Below are positions 24,176-28,919 of a DNA stretch of 28,919 bases, piece by piece. The position numbers and the translations under genes are program-made. Under the pieces are notes generated by a model that saw nothing but the letters and a program-made list of their open reading frames with translations, ran no database searches and was not told the DNA's origin. The DNA is from JAAAOZ01 sp964496595 (lineage in GTDB: Bacteria; Chloroflexota; Anaerolineae; B4-G1; SLSP01), in assembly GCA_964496595.1 (NCBI GenBank), contig CAZCAI010000046.1, forward strand, positions 1 to 28,919, in the 5' to 3' direction. The number at the start of each line of letters is the position of its first letter. Within the stretch, counting starts at the first letter, position 1.

Positions 24176-24195
24176 ACCTCGCTTAACTATCAACT

Positions 24196-25359
24196 TTACC
24201 CATCGCGGGAGACGACCATCAGCGCGATGTCGTCAGTCTGGCGGGCGTCGCCCACGAAGTCGGCAATCGCCGATTGAATGTTCCCCCGGATCTCCGGCGC
24301 CGACCGCCCCACGCCGTTCTGCATCATGGTCAGCAAGTGTTCTGCGCCGAAGTAAGCGCCCTGCGCGTTCTGCGCGTCGGTGACGCCGTCCGTGTAGAGC
24401 ACGAGCGCGTCACCGGGATCGAGCTGGAGGCTCTCCTCCGCCCATGTCTGATCCTCGTAGAGGCCCAGCGGGATGCCGGTCCGCGCCAACGGCTGCACTT
24501 CCACGTCGGCGTGGCGGCGCATCAGGTAGGGCGGGATGTGGCCGGCGTTGCCATAGCGCAGCCGCCCGGTGGCGGGTTCGAGGGTGGCGTAGAAGACGGT
24601 AACGAACTCACAGGCATCGGTATCGGAGAGCAAGCGGCGATTGACGCAGCTCAACACCCGCGCGGGATCGGCGGGATGTTCTGCCGCGTAGGTGCGCAGC
24701 AGCGTGCAACTCAGGGCCATATAGAGCGCCGCGCCCGCGCCTTTGTCGACCACATCGGCGATGACGAGGCCGAGGTGGTCGTTGGGCAATCGGATGATGT
24801 CATAGAAATCGCCGGAGGTCTCGCGGGCCGGTTGCAGCATCACGGCAAGCTTCCAGCCGGGAAGCGCCGGCAGCTCTTTGGGCAGCAGGCTGGATTGTAC
24901 GCTGCCGGCTAAGGCCAGCTCGCGCGCCAACCGCCGATTGGCGTCTTGGAGACGTCGTTGCAGCGCGCGGAGGGATAGATGAGTCTCGACGCGGGCCAGC
25001 ACCTCTTCAAGCTGAAAGGGTTTGGTGATGTAATCCACGCCGCCCATACGGAAGGCGTTCACTTTGTCCGTCACCTCATCAAGCGCGCTGATGAAGATGA
25101 TGGGGATATCGTGCGTCTGGGGATTCGCCTTCAACTCCTCACATACCTCGAAGCCGCTCATCCCCGGCATCTTGATATCCAGCAGCACCAGATCCGGCGG
25201 CGTCACCTCGATGGTAGCTAAGGCGCGGGCGCCGCTCGTGACGGCGCGCACTTTGAATCCCTGCTCGGTCAGCATTTGCGCCAGCAAGCGCAGGTTCGCC
25301 GGCTTATCATCGACGATCAATACATCATGTTTGGACGCCATCACGCCATGCTCGTTCAT
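24196..25359 (-). CDS. Response regulator with PP2C/SpoIIE-type phosphatase output (RsbU-like), 387 aa
   Basis: The receiver domain occupies about residues 10-130, with acidic pair Asp17-Asp18, phosphoacceptor Asp61 in LLDIKMPG, and the conserved TKP lysine. A short coiled coil (LQRRLQDANRRLARELALAGSVQ) links it to a PP2C-like phosphatase domain with LQPARETSGDFYD, VIADVVDKGAGAALYM, YGNAGHIPP and LVLYTDGVTDAQN, all metal-binding aspartates in place. Such proteins dephosphorylate an anti-sigma-factor antagonist when the receiver is phosphorylated, switching on a general stress or developmental regulon. No STAS or anti-sigma gene is visible here. The start chosen is 25359; 25341 is an alternative, and an ATG at 25416 lacks support. 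Confidence 0.92.
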   Translation of the reverse strand: MNEHGVMASKHDVLIVDDKPANLRLLAQMLTEQGFKVRAVTSGARALATIEVTPPDLVLLDIKMPGMSGFEVCEELKANPQTHDIPIIFISALDEVTDKVNAFRMGGVDYITKPFQLEEVLARVETHLSLRALQRRLQDANRRLARELALAGSVQSSLLPKELPALPGWKLAVMLQPARETSGDFYDIIRLPNDHLGLVIADVVDKGAGAALYMALSCTLLRTYAAEHPADPARVLSCVNRRLLSDTDACEFVTVFYATLEPATGRLRYGNAGHIPPYLMRRHADVEVQPLARTGIPLGLYEDQTWAEESLQLDPGDALVLYTDGVTDAQNAQGAYFGAEHLLTMMQNGVGRSAPEIRGNIQSAIADFVGDARQTDDIALMVVSRDG

Positions 25360-25426
25360 TCGGTGTTTGCTTCTCCTTCCCGGTCTCTTTTCGATTCCGC
25401 AACATCTCGGCCTCACATTCTATATG

Positions 25427-25554
25427 CTTCGCAAGGGTGCGTTAAAGAGAATTTTGCCCACCCTTTGCGAAGGTTCCACATAGCTCCTCATATCGGTATG
25501 GATTGTGGACGGGACTCATAACATCCACGCCGAGGAATATTTTAACCTTCGCAA
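25427..25554. repeat. Cluster of CTTCGCAAGG palindromic repeats between mutY and the receiver-PP2C gene
   Basis: CTTCGCAAGGGTG (25427-25439) is inverted as CACCCTTTGCGAAG (25459-25472) with a 19-base loop. TTGCGAAGGTT (25465-25475) is inverted again as AACCTTCGCAA (25544-25554), bounding a 90-bp unit. The outer end matches the element at 20955-21048 in terminal sequence and size, but the interiors do not look alike. The right end overlaps the mutY 3' end, encoding its Pro-Cys-Glu-Gly-stop. The remaining spacer holds a weak TAGAAT box (25422-25417, minus) that might serve the downstream receiver gene. Confidence 0.65.
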
Positions 25555-26660
25555 GGTTTGTCGAGATATTTCTCCAACCTCTCCGCGATTTTCCGATCCG
25601 TGACGGCCATCGGCAGCGCTCGTATCTCCTCTAACGTGGCCCAACGGACGTCCACGCATTCTATGCACTGCGGCGCGCCCGCCTCCAGCTCGCAGAGAAA
25701 GGCGGTAAGCGTGATGCGGAAGTGCGTGTAGGCGTGGCGCACCACGATCAGCTCCTCGCCTACGCGCACATCGACGGCCAACTCCTCTTGCAATTCCCGG
25801 CGCAAAGCCTCCGGCATCGTCTCCCCCGCCTGCCGCTTCCCGCCGGGGAACTCCCACAACCCACCCAACATATCCTCCGGGCGACGCTGCGCCACGAGCG
25901 CCTGTTGCGCGTGATCCTCCCCACGTAGGGTGACCGCCGCCGCGACATCGTAGTGGGGAATGGATTTACGCGGCTTTGGCGCGGGGAAGGCCGTTGGATC
26001 GCCCGATGCGCGCCCCTGACACAACTCGCGCCACGGGCAAAGCGCGCACTGAGGCGAGTGCGGCGTGCAGATCGCCGCGCCCAGTTCGATGAGTCCCTCG
26101 TTGAAGGCGCCGGGGGCATCCTGGGGAATCCACTCGGCGACGGCGTCGCGCAATTGGGCCGGCGGGGGCTGCTCGAGCGCCAGGACGCGCGCCATCACCC
26201 GGCGGACGTTGCCATCGACGGCGGGGACGGGCAGGTCGAAGGCCAGGCTGGCAATCGCGCCCGCCGTGTACGGCCCGATGCCGGGCAGCGCCTCCAGCGC
26301 TGCGACGTCGGTGGGCAGCTCGCCGCCGTGCTCCGCGATGATCACTTGCGCAGCGCGATGCAGCGCCCGCGCCCGGCGATAGTACCCCAGCCCTTCCCAG
26401 AGCTTGAGCACCTCGCCCTGCGTCGCGGCGGCCAACGCCGCGATGGTGGGGAAACGCGCTAAAAAGCGAGGGTAGTAATCCGCCGCCGTCGCGACCTGGG
26501 TTTGTTGGAGCATCATCTCCGCGACCCAGATGCGGTAGGGCGTGCGCGCTGTGCGCCACGGCAGATCGCGCGCATTTTGGGCAAACCACGCCAGCAACGC
26601 GGCCTGCGCCCCGGCGCGGCGCGCGCGGAGAAAGGCGCGCTGGTCGTCGGTCAGAGGCAT
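25542..26660 (-). CDS. mutY: A/G-specific adenine glycosylase MutY with C-terminal Nudix domain, 372 aa
   Basis: This base-excision enzyme removes adenine opposite 8-oxoguanine. Catalytic Glu48 lies in VAEMMLQQTQV. The helix-hairpin-helix LPGIGPYTAGAI (125-136) and catalytic Asp149 in VDGNVRRV follow. Cys198, 205, 208 and 214 form the C-x6-C-x2-C-x5-C iron-sulphur cluster. The C-terminal 8-oxoG-recognition domain retains an almost complete Nudix box, G-x5-E-x7-REL-x-EE-x-A, with only the last glycine replaced by alanine; many MutY proteins have lost it. The gene starts 18 bp after the YkuD gene, with a poor ribosome site. Its last codons and stop fall within a palindromic repeat, so the natural C-terminus may have been altered. 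Confidence 0.95.
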   Translation of the reverse strand: MPLTDDQRAFLRARRAGAQAALLAWFAQNARDLPWRTARTPYRIWVAEMMLQQTQVATAADYYPRFLARFPTIAALAAATQGEVLKLWEGLGYYRRARALHRAAQVIIAEHGGELPTDVAALEALPGIGPYTAGAIASLAFDLPVPAVDGNVRRVMARVLALEQPPPAQLRDAVAEWIPQDAPGAFNEGLIELGAAICTPHSPQCALCPWRELCQGRASGDPTAFPAPKPRKSIPHYDVAAAVTLRGEDHAQQALVAQRRPEDMLGGLWEFPGGKRQAGETMPEALRRELQEELAVDVRVGEELIVVRHAYTHFRITLTAFLCELEAGAPQCIECVDVRWATLEEIRALPMAVTDRKIAERLEKYLDKPCEG

Positions 26661-26678
26661 CTTAGAAACATCGAGGCG

Positions 26679-27902
26679 TTAGTCTTCTTCGGCGGGCGCT
26701 TCGGGATACGGGTTTGAATGATGCACCCAGACCCACGTCCCTGGATTGGCGTCATCGCTGTAGACAATGCGCACATCCTCCGGCGTGTAGGGCGTCGTCC
26801 ATTGGAAGAGCCACTTCGCGTCGGAGATGGTTAGATTGACGCAGCCGTGACTCCGGGGGAAGCCAAAGGAATCGTGCCAGTAGGCCGCGTGGATCGCGTA
26901 GGCGCCGTTGAAGTACTGCGTCCACTCGACGTCCTCCAGATAGTACCAGGCCGGACTGTCCGGCGTGACCGATCGATTGGACATCGGCGTAGATGGCAGC
27001 TTGCCCCAGATGCGGTTCAATCCCTCCGGCGTCCAGTTGCCCGCCCCCAATCCCGAAGAGATCAGCGTGGCGAAGACCATCCGGTCGCCCTCGTAGGCCG
27101 CCAGTGTCTCCTCGAAAGTGTCGACCTCGATCCACTTCTCGTCCGGGCCGACGCCTTCTGGGCGGGGATTTACATCCACCCGCGAGACGTACTTCTGTTC
27201 AATCCACTGATCAGGGCCGACCATGTACCACAGCTCATCGCCGATCATCTGTTGCCCGAAGAGCGTCACCCGCTCGTAGCGCGCCAGTGTGACCTCGTCG
27301 CCGGGCGCTTCCCCCGGCAGCGCCGAGGGGTTGACGTGGCGATTGATCCACGCGAAGGGATATTCCGGCTGTTGATTGAGCATCACGCCACGAAAATGCG
27401 AGGGGCGCGTGATGGCGATGTGATCGGCGGGGACGAACTCGTTGGGATTAATCTCGTACCACGTTTCGCCGTTGTACTCGACGGCGCCCATCACGCTGAC
27501 CCAATTATCGCCGGCTAAGAATTCGCGCACCGGCGGCAGACCGGCGGCAGCCTCTTCGGGATGTTTGTAGGAAGATGCGGGCAGCGGGCGGATGTAGGCG
27601 AAGGTGTACGGCGTGATCGCGTCGTCCGGCGGCTCCATCTCTTCGATATCCAACTCCGGCAGTGGATCGGGTAGGCGAGCGCGCAGATATTCGATATGCG
27701 TCGCGCGCGCGCCGGGGCTGTAATCCGGGCAGAGGTTGGGGTAGCGCTGAGTAATATTTTGTGGGCAGATGTAATTGGTCTTGGCTGAGGTGAGGAAGAG
27801 ATTCGGCCCAGGATTAAGAGACGATGCGGCTTCAATCGCCATCGGATTCATTAACATCGCGAGGAATAATATACTAATGATGGCTTTCCAATACCGGAAC
27901 AT
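26679..27902 (-). CDS. Secreted L,D-transpeptidase (YkuD domain), 407 aa
   Basis: The start at 27902 has GGGAGG four to five bases upstream; an ATG seven codons earlier does not. The protein begins MFRYWKAIISILFLAMLMNP, a signal peptide cleaved near AIEAAS. A middle region (about 95-265) contains SH3-like/WYV-type repeats (WVSVMGAVEYNGETWYEIN; VTLFGQQMIGDELWYMVG). The C-terminal YkuD domain shows HAAYWHDSFGFPRSHGCVNL with catalytic Cys354 and His352. These enzymes form 3-3 crosslinks in peptidoglycan or attach proteins to it outside the membrane. All catalytic residues are present. It probably shares a transcript with mutY from the extended -10 promoter at 27939-27944. Confidence 0.93.
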   Translation of the reverse strand: MFRYWKAIISILFLAMLMNPMAIEAASSLNPGPNLFLTSAKTNYICPQNITQRYPNLCPDYSPGARATHIEYLRARLPDPLPELDIEEMEPPDDAITPYTFAYIRPLPASSYKHPEEAAAGLPPVREFLAGDNWVSVMGAVEYNGETWYEINPNEFVPADHIAITRPSHFRGVMLNQQPEYPFAWINRHVNPSALPGEAPGDEVTLARYERVTLFGQQMIGDELWYMVGPDQWIEQKYVSRVDVNPRPEGVGPDEKWIEVDTFEETLAAYEGDRMVFATLISSGLGAGNWTPEGLNRIWGKLPSTPMSNRSVTPDSPAWYYLEDVEWTQYFNGAYAIHAAYWHDSFGFPRSHGCVNLTISDAKWLFQWTTPYTPEDVRIVYSDDANPGTWVWVHHSNPYPEAPAEED

Positions 27903-27938
27903 TGCGCCTCCCTTGATGGTCATTTTGACATGCTGCTC

Positions 27939-27944
27939 ATTATA
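27939..27944 (-). promoter_or_regulatory. Extended -10 promoter for the YkuD-mutY unit
   Basis: Minus-strand TGGTATAAT provides a perfect -10 hexamer with the TG extension. No good -35 is seen at 17 bp, which is typical of extended -10 promoters. It lies about 37 bp upstream of the YkuD start. Confidence 0.55.
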
Positions 27945-27981
27945 CCATAAAAATTTTCCGGGTTGGATAGTCGAAAATCAA

Positions 27982-28025
27982 AACTGGACGGGCGGAAGCT
28001 TTGATTTACCACCGCCCGTCCAGTT
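27982..28025 (-). terminator. Strong intrinsic terminator after the thioredoxin-like gene trio
   Basis: AACTGGACGGGCGG and CCGCCCGTCCAGTT form a perfect 14-bp stem with a 16-base loop. On the minus strand it is followed by TTGATTTTC, a T-rich tail. It starts 15 bp after the last trio stop, so it ends that operon and insulates the YkuD promoter. Confidence 0.85.
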
Positions 28026-28040
28026 GTCGGTAGTATGGGG

Positions 28041-28307
28041 CTATTCTAATCCCGCCTCGCGGAGCGCGCCGATGAGGCTCTCCTTGCTGGGGGCCAGCCC
28101 CACGAACTTCACCAGATCGCCGATGACCAGCGCCGGTGCATTGTCAATGGCGTAGTCTTCCCACGCCGAATCGCCGGGGCCGGTGTGCATGATGATCTCG
28201 ATCTGCTCCCCAAATTCGGCTTCAATCTCCTTGAGCAGCCGCTTCACCGCCACGCCGCCGGAGCACGGCGGAATCGAGACGAACGCTTCGATGGTTACTT
28301 TAGACAT
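28041..28307 (-). CDS. Thioredoxin-like mini-protein 3, single-cysteine active site, 88 aa
   Basis: The start at 28307 has GGAGG seven bases upstream. The product MSKVTIEAFVSIPPCSGGVA resembles its two upstream neighbours in size and layout: a beta strand, then an active-site turn, an amphipathic helix, and a late NAPALVIGDLVKFVG strand with a cis-Pro-like Ala-Pro. The active-site loop is PPCSGG, so the second redox cysteine is gone and a dithiol reaction is not possible. It could form mixed disulfides or bind metal. The start overlaps the end of the preceding gene by 13 bp, indicating coupled translation. Confidence 0.85.
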   Translation of the reverse strand: MSKVTIEAFVSIPPCSGGVAVKRLLKEIEAEFGEQIEIIMHTGPGDSAWEDYAIDNAPALVIGDLVKFVGLAPSKESLIGALREAGLE

Positions 28308-28567
28308 AATCCACCCTCCCGGAGCGCGTTGTTGAGCGTCGCTTCGCTGGGGCACATCCCCTCGATGCGGATAACGCCGTTGACTACGGCCGCCGGCACG
28401 CAGAAGAGCTTGTATTCCTCGAACTTCTCCATTCCCTCGGCCCCTTCGTAGATGACCAACTCCAGTTCGCTCTCATCGTACTGGGCGGCGACTTGCTTCG
28501 CCAGCTCCAAGATAGCCACGCAGCCGGGGCAGGGCGGATCGCCACTGAAGATTTCCAATTTGACCAT
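28295..28567 (-). CDS. Thioredoxin-like mini-protein 2 with CPGC motif, 90 aa
   Basis: The sequence MVKLEIFSGDPPCPGCVAIL has the strand-CxxC-helix start of small redox-active thioredoxin-fold proteins (Thioredoxin_3/MTH895-like). A later strand reads FCVPAAVVNGVIRIEGMCPS, with the expected Val-Pro and two additional cysteines. It has no signal peptide, so it is probably cytoplasmic. It starts 4 bp after the previous gene and overlaps the next by 13 bp, forming a three-gene operon. The partner or substrate is unknown. Confidence 0.88.
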   Translation of the reverse strand: MVKLEIFSGDPPCPGCVAILELAKQVAAQYDESELELVIYEGAEGMEKFEEYKLFCVPAAVVNGVIRIEGMCPSEATLNNALREGGLCLK

Positions 28568-28571
28568 AGCC

Positions 28572-28829
28572 CTACGATCCTAAATGCTTTTGAATGATAG
28601 GCTCCAGCTTGGCCGCCGGCACGACTTTCCCGTGCCCGGCGACCTCATCGCCCACAACGATCAGGGGCGAGGTCAGGATGCCATATTGCTCCGCCTCTTC
28701 GCCCATGATGTCCAATTTGACCACCTCCACCTGCTCCCCGAACGCCTCGGCGGCCTTATGGGCCTCGCGCTCGGCGCGTTTGCAGTTCGCACATGGTGGT
28801 GTAGGACCAAAAACCTTAATTTGTAACAT
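28572..28829 (-). CDS. Thioredoxin-like mini-protein 1 with CANC motif, 85 aa
   Basis: MLQIKVFGPTPPCANCKRAE followed by EREAHKAAEAFGEQVEVVKLD is characteristic of small archaeal/bacterial 'redox-active disulfide' thioredoxin-fold proteins. The middle SPLIVVGDEVAGHGKV gives the cis-proline strand. The CxxC pair is intact, so it should cycle dithiol/disulfide. The start is backed by AGGAGGT four bases upstream. It is the first of three tandem paralogues, and directly follows a gene ending at 28887 that encodes a hydrophobic C-terminus. In other genomes this family often accompanies predicted permeases, from general knowledge. Confidence 0.92.
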   Translation of the reverse strand: MLQIKVFGPTPPCANCKRAEREAHKAAEAFGEQVEVVKLDIMGEEAEQYGILTSPLIVVGDEVAGHGKVVPAAKLEPIIQKHLGS

Positions 28830-28834
28830 GTTAC
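28823..28834. promoter_or_regulatory. Perfect 12-bp palindrome over the first thioredoxin start codon
   Basis: GTAACATGTTAC is a perfect palindrome that includes the ATG of the gene starting at 28829 and touches its Shine-Dalgarno. It could be a repressor site or a translation-masking hairpin, or a coincidence of ATG next to GTTAC. Confidence 0.3.
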
Positions 28835-28886
28835 CTCCTGATTGTGTTGATATGTTGATTGGATGTAAATTTCGAGTCGGGACGTC

Positions 28887-28919
28887 TTACCCGAAAAACC
28901 AGCCGAAGATGAGGCCCGC
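28887..28919 (-). CDS. C-terminal end of a hydrophobic protein (cut by window edge)
   Basis: The minus strand reads AGLIFGWFFG and then TAA, an aliphatic/aromatic end typical of an integral membrane protein. The start and body are outside the window. It lies 57 bp upstream of the thioredoxin-like trio on the same strand. A permease is a reasonable guess because CxxC mini-thioredoxins often sit beside such genes, but ten residues cannot establish it. Confidence 0.4.
   Translation of the reverse strand, partial: AGLIFGWFFG

Overview
The window is one contiguous, GC-rich bacterial chromosome segment. It is most plausibly from a Chloroflexota (Anaerolineae/Caldilineae-like) genome. The basis is family composition: a huge LamG/thrombospondin-3 surface protein, a BTAD/AAA 'SARP-like' regulator, a small protein of the 'SY.LR.WQVE' type, and single-copy housekeeping genes in short minus-strand operons. 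No 16S or other marker is present, so this is inference. No rRNA, tRNA, CRISPR array, intact insertion sequence or replication origin was recognised.

Region 1 (1-14375, minus) is a single open reading frame that runs off the left edge, so at least 4791 codons are visible. It encodes a secreted or membrane-tethered giant protein. In order it has a signal peptide, a LolA/LppX-like domain, a transmembrane hairpin, thrombospondin type-3 calcium-binding repeats, a long uncharacterised region, a second block of about five hydrophobic segments, more type-3 repeats, eight LamG (concanavalin-like) domains with Ig-like and PA14-like insertions, LVIVD repeats and FG-GAP repeats. The codon-aligned antisense strand is also largely open, which creates long but spurious plus-strand ORFs. 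Several short repeats sit inside the gene without breaking the frame.

Region 2 (14376-18329) holds a small conserved-looking protein just upstream of the giant gene on the same strand. Divergent from it is a 1197-residue BTAD/AAA/TPR transcriptional activator. The control region between them carries two ACGTGCGT direct repeats 11 bp apart beside a TTGGGT-N17-TATAAT promoter. This spacing is the one expected for SARP-type activators. The three genes make a candidate regulator / small protein / giant surface protein module.

Region 3 (18326-22785, minus) contains a membrane histidine kinase whose stop overlaps that of the regulator, a roughly 300 bp spacer with hairpins, a family-4 uracil-DNA glycosylase with a tiny two-helix membrane protein behind it, and a translationally coupled tsaE-tsaB-rimI operon (tRNA t6A synthesis plus ribosomal/N-terminal acetylation).

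Region 4 (22786-25359) has a diverged, stand-alone VirB11/CpaF-like ATPase on the plus strand, ended by a bidirectional terminator. Facing it are a nonsense-mutated MNT nucleotidyltransferase and a receiver-PP2C (RsbU-type) response regulator.

Region 5 (25427-28919, minus) has a palindromic repeat cluster, mutY with a C-terminal Nudix domain, a secreted YkuD L,D-transpeptidase, a strong terminator, three tandem thioredoxin-like mini-proteins, and the last ten residues of a hydrophobic protein cut by the right edge.
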